NCBI RefSeq assembly: GCF_000227135.1
Contig: NC_018256.1
Span: 251,969-315,968, forward strand
Direction of reading: 5' to 3'
From: Leishmania donovani
Taxonomy: Eukaryota; Euglenozoa; Kinetoplastea; Trypanosomatida; Trypanosomatidae
Length of the DNA stretch: 64,000 nucleotides
The first letter of the stretch is position 1. Each line of letters starts with the position of its first letter. Of the stretch, positions 19,942-30,469 are shown piece by piece. The position numbers were made by a program, and so were the translations under genes. The notes below the pieces were generated by a model. It did not search any database and had not been told where the DNA came from. It worked only from the letters and a program-made list of their open reading frames with translations.

Positions 19942-20622
19942 CTACGACTGAGGCCTCTCTTTGGGGTTGTACTTGGCTATAAGAAAGGCTCGCTCCGCCT
20001 CCAACGGCGCGTAAACCTCCTCCTGCAGCAAAACGGACCACGACCCCGTCGGACAACCAGCTGAAAGCCATTCCTCGTACGACGCCGTTGGCCGCACCGA
20101 CGGCACTGAGCCAGTTCGCTCGTCGTCTTCGCCGGGTGAGGTGGACGAGTTCAGCCAGTAGTTCACCGTGTCCTTCTTTCTCCGTAAGTTTTGGGCGCAC
20201 TGCGCCTGCAAGCGTGAGTAGGATTCTCTGCTGGAAGACGAGGACTCACCTGCTTCTGAGTGGATGCCCAAAGGGGAACTGACAGCACTGGCCGCATCCG
20301 CACCAGTCCAAGGCGTTGCCTTTCTGACGCCGGTAGCTGATTTGGTATGAGATGCGCTCTTCCCGGTCCTGGGCCCACCGCGGTGCCGCTCGTCCATGAT
20401 TGAGGACGGCGGCACGGTGTACCGGTGCAGCTGACGCGCAACATCGTGCCGCGTCATTCCGAGCAGTTGTGCCTTGCGGCGCTGCGTCTCTTTCAGCAGC
20501 CGTGTGTTCAGCCGGCGGTCCTGCACGCTGAAGTTAAGGGGATTGTGGACAAAGGTGTTTGTGTTGTTGTGCCTGCGACTGCCTGAAGGTGCGCCCCCAG
20601 GCAACGAAGTCCGCGCCAGCAT
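19942..20622 (-). CDS. Hypothetical protein, basic N-terminus
   Basis: 226 aa, family not recognised. The N-terminal third is basic and helical (residues about 33-75, VQDRRLNTRLLKETQRRKAQ). A Ser/Gly-rich middle (ESSSSSRESYSR) looks disordered. A C-terminal segment rich in Trp, Pro and acidic residues follows (SYEEWLSAGCPTGSWSVLLQ, then EVYAPLEAERAFLIAKY). There is no signal peptide or membrane segment. The frame is open 67 codons upstream, but that part is Cys/Pro/Leu-rich leader; MLARTSLPGG is chosen as the first Met with normal composition, and an internal Met at about 55 is possible. Confidence 0.6.
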   Translation of the reverse strand: MLARTSLPGGAPSGSRRHNNTNTFVHNPLNFSVQDRRLNTRLLKETQRRKAQLLGMTRHDVARQLHRYTVPPSSIMDERHRGGPRTGKSASHTKSATGVRKATPWTGADAASAVSSPLGIHSEAGESSSSSRESYSRLQAQCAQNLRRKKDTVNYWLNSSTSPGEDDERTGSVPSVRPTASYEEWLSAGCPTGSWSVLLQEEVYAPLEAERAFLIAKYNPKERPQS

Positions 20623-22047
20623 CGAGAAAAGCTCTCCGGAAAGACAGATTCCATCTTGTTGAAGGAACAGGCGAGGTGGGCAGATAACGTGCACCCGCCC
20701 AAGACGAGTTCGGCAGCCATGAAGAGGCGCCGGTGCAGAGGAAGAGGGAGTGTAGGGGGTAGAGGAGAGAGCAGAGGTAAGAAATACGAACAGAGGAACA
20801 CATCCGCACGCACACACACACACACACAGCAGCCCGTTTGTGGTGAGAGCATCGGCAACCCAGCGCCCTTGGGTGGCTTGCCAAGTGATCGTTTAGCTTT
20901 TCAGCATGTCCATTCTCTGCCATGCAAACGTGAGCTCAACCCCGCTCGACCCTCCCCCCACGGCCTGCCACAGTGCCCCCATCGCGTGGTGCGAAGAGGC
21001 CCTAGGCACACGCGTTACAGCCATGCGCCGACTCGGTCACCGGCGAGTACGGCCCCCGCCGCATGCTCTACCCACTCCGGCTTCGCAGGCCGACCCGCCG
21101 CCGCTCCCATCATGCCGGGCGTCATTTGGTGCATCCCCCTCGGGGTGGCGCAGGCTCCCCACGCCAGCAGTGGGCAGTGCGAGGGTCGGGTGAGATACGC
21201 TCGAGTCACGTTGGCACGTTGCCTATCATGCGGATGGCATACAATATATTCAATGTCGCGGGTTGCCTCGACGCCGCGCCATGCAGGGCCTGACCGCCGA
21301 CATCAGCAGCGATACATCGCTCTGACCTCCCTACGTCATCGAAAGATAGCCAAATGTGTGAGAGAAACAAAACAAAACGGCTCCGGAAAGGGTGGCGAAG
21401 AGGCGGGGCGAGCGGAGTCGTGCTTGCACGACTGGTGAGACGCGCCTGCGCAGGCACCGCTCTCGAAGCGACTTGCGAGCTCGAGAGTCTACTCACCACA
21501 GCTGGTTAGACGCCAGCGGTTAAGGGGGAGAAAGTGAGAGGGAGGCCGGAAGCACAGGGCCACCGGTGAAGCCCCTTGCATCACGGCACCTTCGTCATTC
21601 GAGGGAAAACGGTGTGGCATTGCCGACCGCTTCTTCAACAGAGAATGAGGGCGAGACAGCGGCTGGTGTTGCGCGCGCAAACACACACGCGCCCACGCAG
21701 AAACACAGTCGGCAAAGCACAGAGAGAGAGAGAGACGGAGGGGGAGGGGGAGGGAGAGCCTTTCGGAAACGAGTCGCTGCGTGCGTGTACGTGCACAGGC
21801 GAAGAACAGCGCACGCATACACCCATGAGAGATAAAAGAGGAGGCAAGGTGGGCTGCTCTACTTGTCGCAGATGAAGCTCTCCTCTCGCGAAGGTGAGGA
21901 GAGAGAGGACGGCGACTGGCAGCTACGACACTGTCCCTCTCCTGAGGGCACATAATGGCATGTTGACACGTGCGTCAATGCTTGAGATCATGCGAAGCTG
22001 CAAGGGAAGAGCAGCACGCACGCTTGCGGCTTCCAGCTTCGCGTGGA
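20623..22047. other. PEX7 3' UTR region containing inverted-repeat copy A
   Basis: 1.4 kb after the PEX7 stop. Most of its first half is the 444-bp repeat (20895-21338). The rest has AG-repeat runs (21719-21740) and no gene. The open frame over the repeat on the plus strand is present in both copies only because the copies are identical. Confidence 0.6.
20895..21338 (+). repeat. 444-bp inverted repeat, copy A (SIDER-like)
   Basis: This segment reappears reverse-complemented at 36782-37345. All frames I compared translate identically in both copies, so identity is close to complete. Weaker similarity runs about 10 bp beyond the left end (AGTGATCGTTT against AGCGATTGTTC); the right edge is sharp after CTACGTCA. 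Length, lack of coding capacity and position in a 3' UTR (of PEX7) fit the short degenerate retroposons (SIDER) of Leishmania. I did not match it to a SIDER consensus, and near-identity is unusual for that degenerate family. Confidence 0.85.
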
Positions 22048-23169
22048 TTACCGAGGAGAACGCGGCAGAGACGTCATCGTCATTGGCATCGGCATACTGG
22101 GCTGTGGCAAGCCAGCCAACACCTTTGTGCGCGGCCGAGGCACGCGCGGCGGCGGCACGGCCGGTGGCAGCTGCTGTGTCGGCAGTGACGGCGTCGCTGC
22201 CTGGCCCACAGACCAGAAGAAAGCGGATCCATCGTACGAGGCGGAGGCGAGAGCGTTTGGCGCGGCCTGCGACCACTCGAGACCGACGACAAACTCCCGG
22301 TGGTGCTGATAGCGGGCCGTCAAGGGCTGCTGCGGCTTCGAGAGGTCCCACACGCACACGCGCATGTCGTAGCCGCTGGAGGCGAGCATGGACGGGCTGG
22401 AAGTCGAGAACCGAACACGGCGGCATGCTTGGTCGTGGCCGGGAAAGGAGGCCAGTGGCTGGTTGGGCCGGCGAGCATCCCAGACGCGGACGGTGCGGTC
22501 GACACCGCCGCTGGCGAAGATGTTGGGATCACTCTTGCAGAAGTCGATGGAGAGCACGATTTGATTCTGATGTGCCATCTGCGTCAGCACGGATCGCTGC
22601 GGGGATCGGTTGTCCCACAGCTTCCACGAGCCGTCGCCGGAGCAGGACAGGATCGAAGACGGACTGTGGCCCGTCGTGGCCACCTCGTACACTTCCTTGA
22701 AGTGCTCTTGCATTGTAACCATCGACACCTCCGGCTTCACCGCGCTGTACATCTTGATGGTGGTGTCCCAGCTGGCTGAGTAGAAGGTGTCCCGGCGGCC
22801 TGAGTTCCACGCGACGCACGACACTTCTGCCTGGTGCTCGGCGTTTTGCACAAGCGGTATCACGCCATCCCGGTTGAGGCTCATCGCTAAGTTGTACACC
22901 TTCACGCCATCACCGCAGGCGGTCACTACGATGTTCTGATCAGCCTCGCTAAAGCACGCGTCGAAGACGCCGTCGGGGGTTCCCCAGCAACCTACAAGAG
23001 AGACTGGGGAGCCGGCCTGAAAACCAGGGGCTGCCTCAACGACGTACACCTTACCAGAGCCGACAATGCCGAAGTTCTGAGAGGTGGAGATGATGAGCTG
23101 CGTCGGTTTCCACGGATTGGTGCGGATGCTCTGCCCCGCAAAGCCGGGGTGCATCTGGAAGGACGGCAT
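22048..23169 (-). CDS. PEX7: Peroxin 7, PTS2 receptor for glycosome import
   Basis: 373 aa. WD40 propeller that binds the N-terminal PTS2 signal of glycosomal enzymes such as aldolase and delivers them with PEX5 to the glycosome membrane. The N-terminus has the PEX7-typical HPGFAGQSIRTNPWKPTQLI at 7-26. At least six WD units are visible, ending in repeats such as TACGDGVKVYNL, SASWDTTIKMY, SCSGDGSWKLWD, SGGVDRTVRVWD, SSGYDMRVCVWD and SASYDGSAFFW. Residues about 322-373 are a Pro-rich tail outside the propeller. The start MPSFQMHPGF lies directly after an AG that ends a strong pyrimidine tract (CCCTCCTCCTCTTTTTGC). Another AG at 23214-23215 is an alternative acceptor. Copy A of the inverted repeat lies in its 3' UTR. 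Confidence 0.93.
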   Translation of the reverse strand: MPSFQMHPGFAGQSIRTNPWKPTQLIISTSQNFGIVGSGKVYVVEAAPGFQAGSPVSLVGCWGTPDGVFDACFSEADQNIVVTACGDGVKVYNLAMSLNRDGVIPLVQNAEHQAEVSCVAWNSGRRDTFYSASWDTTIKMYSAVKPEVSMVTMQEHFKEVYEVATTGHSPSSILSCSGDGSWKLWDNRSPQRSVLTQMAHQNQIVLSIDFCKSDPNIFASGGVDRTVRVWDARRPNQPLASFPGHDQACRRVRFSTSSPSMLASSGYDMRVCVWDLSKPQQPLTARYQHHREFVVGLEWSQAAPNALASASYDGSAFFWSVGQAATPSLPTQQLPPAVPPPRVPRPRTKVLAGLPQPSMPMPMTMTSLPRSPR

Positions 23170-24507
23170 CTTGGTAGGATGAGCGCGGTGCAAAAAGAGG
23201 AGGAGGGCACAAACTGTGAAAGAGAAAGTCTTTCGATGGGCAAGAAAAGGGTCGAGGGGAGCGTATGGGAGCGGCTCTGAGGTCGTAGATCCAGCTCACG
23301 CGAGAAAAGTCGGGCCAACGAGAGATACACAGAGAAAGCGCGCGCGTGAAGAAATGACGGATAGTGCGGATGCGTTCACGCCTGTCTGAGCTGAGGTCGA
23401 GAGAGAGAAGGGGGAGGAAAAGTGAACGCGGAAGGACGGGCAGAGGTGCTTAGCCGGCACTTGAAGCAAGTCGTAGAACAACGAGAAAGGAGAAGGGTAT
23501 GCGCCTTGACTACTACGATACCGTTAGAGGAATACGTCTTGTGGCATGAATGGCAGTGGCAGCGCTGATGATGCTGCTGCCAATCTGATCCGCGGCAGGA
23601 CCTCTGGCTGCTGGAGGGAAGGGGGGGTTAGGATGATCGGTGCGCTGATGTATGCGGACTCCTCCTCCACAGAATACTGAGAGAAACTTCTCCGCGCGAG
23701 GATTCAAGATGGAGACGTGACGCGCGCGAGTGTACGGGTGGATTTGTATCGTCGATGTTCCGTACCGGCGAGTGTTTTCGAGCCGTTGATACAGCAAAGA
23801 GCAAAGACGAAGGGCCAGGAGAGAGAAGCGATGCGAGCAGCGAGGAGGGAGGAGAGGAAGGGCACCCGAGCGGTAAGGGAAGGGGTTCGACAACGAGCTC
23901 ATGTGTCGTTGCGGGGGAGAGGGAGGGGAAGGGTGAAGGGACGGTGCAGCGAACAAGAAACCCTTGAGTGCACGCACACCGACACGTATATACCCTGCCG
24001 CAGCAAGCCCACGTCCATCCCTCTCCTCCCATCCCGTCTGTTCTCCATCTTTTTTGCTGCCCTCTGCTGTCACATCACCTCTACGAGTGATACAAGCGTG
24101 GCAGAGCGATGCAGAGCATCGCACCCCAGCGAGTGTCCTACGGGTGGGCTGTAGAGCTGCTGTGGCGCACACACTGCGCTGACGCCGTGCATGTACGCAC
24201 GCGCACAAGGACACGGGAATCCGCAAAGGACATGCGAAAGAAAATGAGGAGGGAGGCAACAGCAACGCAGAGATGATGATGATGCGCGCTAACACGAAGG
24301 ACACAGAGGGAGGGTGCAACGTGAAGGAAAGCGAATTGTGGATAGCCCGCACGCACGCGCGCATATGCAGACACGCTGAGACACAACCGGCGAACAAGTG
24401 GCGTAGTGTGGAGAAGGGGAAAGTCAACGGCAGAGAGAAGCCAGCTGTGCGGCATATGCACCCGAGCACAGCTCAGATACGCGACGAGCTGCTCAGCCGG
24501 CAGCGGC
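23170..24507. other. Spacer between PEX7 and an unknown gene
   Basis: Contains the PEX7 leader and the 3' UTR of the 249-aa gene. A long minus-strand open frame (23513-24469) has the Ser/Pro/Leu/Cys/Arg composition of translated UTR and was not accepted. Confidence 0.55.
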
Positions 24508-25257
24508 TTACTCCCCGCGATAGAGAAACTCCTCCATCAAGCGCTGGCGTTTCGTCCCGACCTCGGCACGGGCGTCGGCGTCGTCATCGCGCCCCTGAGA
24601 GGAGGATGTGAGCTTTCCAGGCCGGCCCTTTGGCGCACTTGCCTTGACAGGACTGCGCTCCGTGATCTTCGCGGACGGCTGGCTCACAATCACTACACTA
24701 TTGCCTGTGCTCTGGCGTTGAGAGGCCCGGGATGCCGGGCTGCTGCCAGCCCCTGCGCCGCCGCGGCGAGAGGACGGAGACGATGATGTCGCACGTTTTT
24801 TAGTGGGCAGATGCGTGACGTCTCGCTGCTGCTGCGACGCGGACGGAGACAACAGCAGCATTCTTCTGCCATGGTCGTCCTGCTCATCTTCAGAAATCAG
24901 CACGTGTTCCTTCTCCCCTGCTCGATCCACCGCCCCATGCGCAGCAGCGGTGGGAACTGAAGTGGGAACAGGGGCCAGCTTCAGGAACTGGTCGCGGTAC
25001 CGCGTGTTAGAGGGAAGCAGCGCAAGCACCTCATCGCCCAGCTCGGGGTTGCTGCATGCTCTCAGGGCCTTCGAGGAAGCCGCTTTTCGTCTCGTGCGCG
25101 CCGTCTCCTCGCTGTTGCTCCAGACAAGATCAGGCGCCGTGTCACCGGCAGCGATCCACGTTCGCGAAGCCGACCCGGTGACGTAGTGCCGCATGCATTG
25201 TTCGTACTCTTCGTCCGTGAGCACGCCGTGCGCGACGGATGGAACGAGTTGGCTCAT
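24508..25257 (-). CDS. Hypothetical Ser-rich protein with basic C-terminus
   Basis: 249 aa, family not recognised. Residues 1-100 are the ordered part (GVLTDEEYEQCMRHYVTGSA; ACSNPELGDEVLALLPSNTR). Residues about 140-230 are Ser/Gly/Arg-rich with SSSPSSRRGGAGAGSSPASR and an SPVKASAPKGRPGKL segment that resembles an AT-hook or nuclear signal. The end (KRQRLMEEFLYRGE) is helical and charged. There is no membrane segment. A nuclear role is an inference from composition only. The start is the first Met in the frame; an AG precedes it immediately, but no strong pyrimidine tract is seen. Confidence 0.68.
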   Translation of the reverse strand: MSQLVPSVAHGVLTDEEYEQCMRHYVTGSASRTWIAAGDTAPDLVWSNSEETARTRRKAASSKALRACSNPELGDEVLALLPSNTRYRDQFLKLAPVPTSVPTAAAHGAVDRAGEKEHVLISEDEQDDHGRRMLLLSPSASQQQRDVTHLPTKKRATSSSPSSRRGGAGAGSSPASRASQRQSTGNSVVIVSQPSAKITERSPVKASAPKGRPGKLTSSSQGRDDDADARAEVGTKRQRLMEEFLYRGE

Positions 25258-26363
25258 CTAGCGACTCGCCTGTCTCTGCTCGTGTGTAAGTATGCAAGTG
25301 TGTGCATGCTGGGTACGCGGTGGTGAGCACGAGTCGGGTGGAAGCGTGAGTCCACTGAAAAACGGCTACGGAGGCCTGCGCTTGCAGACACACGCACGCA
25401 CGCACACTAACAACAAAGCAAAGGCTCTACAAGACTGTCCCTTTTTTTCGCTGCAGGAGCGGGGGCGTGTGTGTGGTGGAGGACAAGGCAGGTGCCGTGC
25501 GTATCCAGAGAGGGAGATAAAGAAAGAAAGCACGTAAAGGAGACTGTCCCTGTACCCGACGGCGGCGGGAAGCGGAAAACAGGGCAGGAGATGATGTGGA
25601 AGGAAGACGAGGAAGGAAAGCAGGGTGATTAGCGAGTATGTGGCCGTGGCAGGCATGTTGTGTGCACCTCTCACAGTGCCACTTGACCGGCTCGGCGTGA
25701 GGGGTCGACACTAAGGAAGGAAGCAGCCGTGGGAGTTTACCAAGGTGCCCTCATGCGACTCCTTCCTCACCAAAGGTCATGGCCGCCTCGTTCTTTTCAA
25801 TTCAGCCAGCCAGACCCCAGCGGATGAGCCATCTGGGTCTGTGCACCGCCGCCGCTGCCTTCGCTGTCGCTCCTCCACGCATGTATGCGTGCCATTCACG
25901 GCGGTGTGGAGTGTTCAAAGTGAGCGCGGCCATCGGCCTTCGCACGAGCGCATGCAGCCCCCCACGCATGCATGCAAGAATGGGACAGAGACTGGCATCA
26001 TGCATGTACCTGTGTGTATGTTGTGTGTGTGTGTGTGTGTGTGTGTAGCGTAAAGATTGATTAGTAGATGATTATACGCTTGAGTGCTGCCCACACGTAC
26101 ACGCACGCATGCGTGTACACGCAGAAGAAAGAGGGAGATGAACGTCTCTCTCCACGATGCGTTTGCCAGGACACGTGCGGCTGTGTTCGAGGGAGGGGGG
26201 GCAGCAGCTTAGTGTTCAAGGTAGTTAGCACAGATATATTCGAGACAGGCACATACATCTGGAGGAGTGCGCCGCCGCAACACGGGGTTGGAAGAAACCA
26301 CAGCGAAAGCCCGGCACAGCTGCTCTAGTCGCGCATGCTGAACGCCGCCCATTCACCCGGCGG
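25258..26363. other. MPP10 3' UTR region, no gene
   Basis: 1.1 kb with a (TG)12 run at 26022-26046. No coding composition on either strand. Confidence 0.6.
26022..26046. repeat. (TG)12 microsatellite
   Basis: Uninterrupted TG run in spacer DNA. Confidence 0.9.
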
Positions 26364-28391
26364 CTACCTCCCTCCCGTCGCCTGCTCAGTGGACTGCTGC
26401 TTTCGCTTGCGCACATCAGCGCGCTGCTTGTCCTTCTTTCCCGCCTCCTTCTTGGAGCGACGCAGGGCGTGGCGCTCCTTCGGCGTCAGCTCATCAGTGC
26501 CAACATCGGCGAAGCGGTGCGAAGAGCCGCGGTAAAGGTCTTGCGGGGCCAGCGCGTTCTCGCGCGTTGTGGCGAAGTTGCCCACATTCTCGATCACCAC
26601 CGCCGGTGCCTGGTTCTCCACTGCACGCACGCGCGCATCGAGGTCTTGCTGCACCGGCTTGGGAGTGTAGTGGAAGTTACTCAGGGCATCGAGGTGCTGA
26701 GCCAGCCGCTGCCACATCTGGATCGCCCGCAGCTCATCTTTCTCGATCTCCGTGAGCGGCTCGGCTTTCGGGGCGTCAGGGCCGCCGGCTGCCTCCTCCG
26801 CGAGTCTCTGCCTCTCCAGAAAATCCTTTTCGTAGAGGTCCATCAGTGACATCTTCGACTTCTGAGCATCGAGGGCAGCGTCATACTTCGGGTGGGCAAT
26901 GTCAGCCTCCGTTGACAAGGTCGTCTTGCGCTTCACATCGTCATAATTCTCGTCCTGGATGCGCTGCTTGATGCGGTCCTCCAGCTTGGCGGTGAACGCT
27001 TCGGTTATGACTGGGACCGCCTTCATGCCGTACTCAAACTCCAGGTTGTCCACCTCCAGCAGTGCGTCGCGCGGGCGCTTGCTGGCGGCCGTCTCGCCCA
27101 CCATGCTCCAGTCGGTGGCAAAGAGCCGCTTCTCCTCCATCTTGCGCACCATATGCTGCTCGCGCAGGCGCTCCTTCTGCAGCTCAGACAGGCTTGGGTC
27201 CTCTAGCGCGGCGAGCAGCTCCTCATCCATCTCCTCACCCTCGCCCTGAAGTGCAGCACCGGTGCCGTCGTCATCATCACCGCCACTGTGCCCGGCACGA
27301 CCGCCGTAGCCCCCGTGCTCCTCTTCGAAGTCGCCCGCCTCGTCGTTGAGGATGTCGCCCTTGCCAAAGTACGTCCCGTCCTGCTCGTTGTACGCTTCAC
27401 CGGCCGCATCGTTGGCCGGATCGTCGAGCTCGATGTCCTCCTCCATATCTGGGTCCTCGTCCCCCTCCTCCCCAAAGCCGCGCCCGTCATCCTCGAAGTC
27501 GTCGCCGTACAGCTCACGGAGCGCGGCCAGCTCCTCCTCGGACTCCGCGCCACCCTCGGCGTCCGCCATGGCTCGCAGGTTGCGATCCCGCGCGCGCCGG
27601 TCTGACGGCGTCCCATCCCGCTCGTCCTCTTCGAAATCCACGTCGTCCTCTTCTTCCGCCTCCTCGCGGCGACGGCGGCGCGACCTGCCGTGGCCAGAGT
27701 CCTCGCCGTCCCAGTCGTCCTCCGCATCGTCCTCCTCGCCGGCATTGTCCTTGCCGAAGGCGTAGCGCCATGAATCGTCGCCACCGCCGCCACCTTTCTT
27801 CGCCTCCTTCCGCAACTTGCGCTTAGCCGCCTGCTTCGCCAGCAGAGCCTCAATCTCCTCATCCAAGTCACTCTCGTCTAGCTCCGAGGTGCGGGTAGAG
27901 AGGATGTCCTTCTCCGCGGTGTCGCCGCCTGGCTTGTGTGCGCTACGGCCACCGTCATCGCCTTTGCCTGACGGTGCCTCGGCCTTGCGGGATTGCTGCC
28001 GCGCCGCCTTCGCTGAGGTGCCCTTGCCGCTACCAGCGTAGAGCATCTCTGCGCGGCGGACGTTGTTCTCCAGCTGGCGGAGCACCGGCCGCATCAGCAT
28101 GTTCAGCTGACCCCACACCTGCTCCGTGGTGATGTGCCGCTCCTTACGCGTCTCGATGGTGTTCGAGACGAAGCGCAGCGCAGGTGAGTGCAGCTTCGTC
28201 GCCAGCGAGTACAACGCGGCGAGGGACTCCCGCGACACGGTATCCCCGCCTCGACGCGAGGCAACGAGGTGGTCCAGGTGACTGCTTGTGAGTCGCTCCA
28301 GCACGTGCTTTGACGAGCGCAGCTGGCCGCCGAGCGGTGGCGCCGCCACCGCCTTGCCAGGCGATGAAGCGAAGGTACTAGCAGATGGCAT
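26364..28391 (-). CDS. MPP10: U3 snoRNP protein MPP10
   Basis: 675 aa. Core protein of the small-subunit processome; with IMP3 and IMP4 it joins U3 snoRNA to pre-18S rRNA in the nucleolus. The N-terminal helical domain is followed by long acidic blocks (about 170-400, for example DDAEDDWDGEDSG and DEDPDMEEDIELDD), as in yeast and human MPP10. The family hallmark LDALSNFHYTPKP lies near residue 570, preceded by a segment starting MDLYEKDFLERQ and followed by VENVGNFA-like sequence. The C-terminus is a Lys/Arg-rich tail (RRSKKEAGKKDKQRADVRKR). The start MPSAS is the only upstream Met. The leader runs through a poly-C tract straight into an assembly gap, so the acceptor AG is not seen. Confidence 0.92.
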   Translation of the reverse strand: MPSASTFASSPGKAVAAPPLGGQLRSSKHVLERLTSSHLDHLVASRRGGDTVSRESLAALYSLATKLHSPALRFVSNTIETRKERHITTEQVWGQLNMLMRPVLRQLENNVRRAEMLYAGSGKGTSAKAARQQSRKAEAPSGKGDDGGRSAHKPGGDTAEKDILSTRTSELDESDLDEEIEALLAKQAAKRKLRKEAKKGGGGGDDSWRYAFGKDNAGEEDDAEDDWDGEDSGHGRSRRRRREEAEEEDDVDFEEDERDGTPSDRRARDRNLRAMADAEGGAESEEELAALRELYGDDFEDDGRGFGEEGDEDPDMEEDIELDDPANDAAGEAYNEQDGTYFGKGDILNDEAGDFEEEHGGYGGRAGHSGGDDDDGTGAALQGEGEEMDEELLAALEDPSLSELQKERLREQHMVRKMEEKRLFATDWSMVGETAASKRPRDALLEVDNLEFEYGMKAVPVITEAFTAKLEDRIKQRIQDENYDDVKRKTTLSTEADIAHPKYDAALDAQKSKMSLMDLYEKDFLERQRLAEEAAGGPDAPKAEPLTEIEKDELRAIQMWQRLAQHLDALSNFHYTPKPVQQDLDARVRAVENQAPAVVIENVGNFATTRENALAPQDLYRGSSHRFADVGTDELTPKERHALRRSKKEAGKKDKQRADVRKRKQQSTEQATGGR

Positions 28392-28421
28392 TTGGGGGGG
28401 GGGGACGGGGGACGAACGAGA

Positions 28422-28520
28422 NNNNNNNNNNNNNNNNNNNNNNNNNNNNNNNNNNNNNNNNNNNNNNNNNNNNNNNNNNNNNNNNNNNNNNNNNNNNNNN
28501 NNNNNNNNNNNNNNNNNNNN
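28422..28520. other. Assembly gap (99 N) in the MPP10 leader
   Basis: Unknown bases between a GACGGGGGACGAACGAGA flank and a G7 flank. From gap edge to the MPP10 ATG there are about 30 nt with no AG on the minus strand, so the trans-splice acceptor must lie in or beyond the gap. Confidence 0.95.
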
Positions 28521-28642
28521 GGGGGGGCAACCGAGAAGCTAGAGACACCGCAGCGCGTATGCGTGACTGGGTGCGTGTCGGACGAAGACGCAGTGGAGAA
28601 GTCGCGCGACGGAGAGGCACGGGGGCCCCTGCCGCTGCTGCT

Positions 28643-28665
28643 TATATATATATATATATATATAT
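28643..28665. repeat. (TA)11 microsatellite
   Basis: Uninterrupted TA run followed by TGTGTG, in spacer DNA. Confidence 0.9.
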
Positions 28666-30469
28666 GTGTGTATGTGCGGCGCACAGGGAGATCCACACGC
28701 GCACGCACACCCACACACGGCGGCCTGTTTCGATCTCTCTGCTGTGACTGTGTTGTGGTGGTATTGTGTGTCGGCGGTGAGGTGGCGTGCCAAAACAACT
28801 CAACCCCTTCTCCTCCACGCACGCACGCACGGCGACGCAGATTACGGATTAACAAGGGAGTACAGAAATAAGGGGTCAAGATGCGAGGAGACACGACGGG
28901 TCGCGGAGGTGCGTCCCGCTAGCTGCTGGCTTCTGTGTGTCTGCGTCTGTGTGGAAAAGAGATGGACCCGTGCGCTCTCGTAAGGGATGCTGCGCACTCG
29001 GCCAGCGTCTGCGTGCTGAGTGAGCTGTAGGGAGAGAGGGAGAGAAAGACGGCATCGCAGAATAAAGAGCACAGCGAATCGGCGTGGGTGAAACCGATGA
29101 ACAAACGCGGTAGCGAAAGACGCGCCGGCTAGCAAGTCGGTGAATGGCGAACGTGGTCGTACGCCTTCGCTGCGTACTTCACAAGATTGCAAGCAAAGGC
29201 TCGGCGGGTACACGTCGTCGCATGTCATGTCGGTCCACCAGGAAACGCAGGCATACCAAGCGAGAAGGGGCCAGAGGAGGGCCTGAGAACTTGACAAGCG
29301 GCAGTTTCACGGCATGTACCGCAACCACTGTTCTCCACCCACCACCTCCGCTCATGTGAACATGTCAGTTCACACATGCCCCTCTCTCCCCTACATGTCC
29401 TCCTCGGTCGCCACTCTCACCGGCGTCTTTTGGGTGCGTGCGTGCGTGTGAGTGCGCATTCGATCATATCATTGACGCACACATCACGTGCAAAAAAGGT
29501 GGAGAGTGGTGTTTCCGTTCCATCTCTCTCCTCTTCAGGATGCCTCAGCTGTGTGCATGATGTGTCTTACCGTGGAGATGTCCCTTCTCCTCTCCTCTAC
29601 TGCACGTGAGGAAGAGCGCTAGAGAGACCGCCACCGAGAAGCCCGTAAACGTCAAAGAATCTGCACTCCCCCCAATCTCCTCGGCCGACTCCCAGCCCTC
29701 CCTCTTCCTCTGTATACCTCTTTATTCAGCTCTGCCACTCCTCTGCGTTGTATACGGCACCACCGACCTTTCCCAGTGCAGCCCCTCACACGGCGTAAGT
29801 GCAAAACACAGCTGCCCCCCAATATCTGCCGGCTCTCTCTACCTAGTATGCACCGAGTAAAGCAGATGGCATGGCTGAACCCCCACTCACGCGAGGCTGC
29901 TGGGCAGGATGGCGGCGATGGGACAGAGAGAGAAAAAAAAAGAAGTCTCTTCGCAAATAAGCCACTCATGCGAAAGTCTGTTGAGAACGAGCGAGGAAAA
30001 GGGAGGAGGAAGGGCGGCAGAGGAGGAGTTGAGCCAGATGCGGCGGCACCATCTCGAGGTACGCAGAGATGCCGAACGCGCGCACACCCGCATGGCACAC
30101 GCGTCGGCACGAAACAAGTAAACGACCAGAAGGAAAACACAAGGAGAGCGAAAATGATAATGCCAACCATAAAAACCGCGCACAAATGCGTGACTGAGGG
30201 GAAGAGAAAAGGACGCACAAGTAGAAGAAGCCCAGCGTAACTTTATGTTCACATGAAAGAAGTATCCGCGCCATCTCCGTTATCGCAGGGTGGAAGTCTT
30301 TTGGGGGAGGGGAGGAGTAGACGGCTATCGTTGTAGTTGCCGCTCTGGGAGGCGGGTCGCCATGAGCGCGCTCGCAACAGCGACGATGGTGATAGTCAGG
30401 TGACCCAGACGCCGAGGTGCGCCAAGGGGAGGGGGGAGGGGGGGGGGACAGCGTCGGGTGACTGGCCTG

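Larger units (their letters stand above)
28392..30469. other. LPG3 3' UTR and MPP10 leader, with assembly gap
   Basis: 2 kb spacer. It holds the poly-G/C tract before MPP10, a 99-N gap (28422-28520), a (TA)11 run at 28643-28665 and, near the LPG3 stop, a G-rich stretch (30422-30449). No gene is seen; short open frames on both strands are low complexity. Confidence 0.55.

Noticed and set aside
23513..24469. 318-aa minus-strand open frame
   Set aside because: Composition is translated UTR (Ser, Pro, Leu, Cys, Arg runs), no motif, and no clear acceptor before its start.
29776..30240. 154-aa plus-strand open frame in the LPG3 3' region
   Set aside because: Lys/Arg-rich purine-tract translation with no family match, against the direction of the unit.
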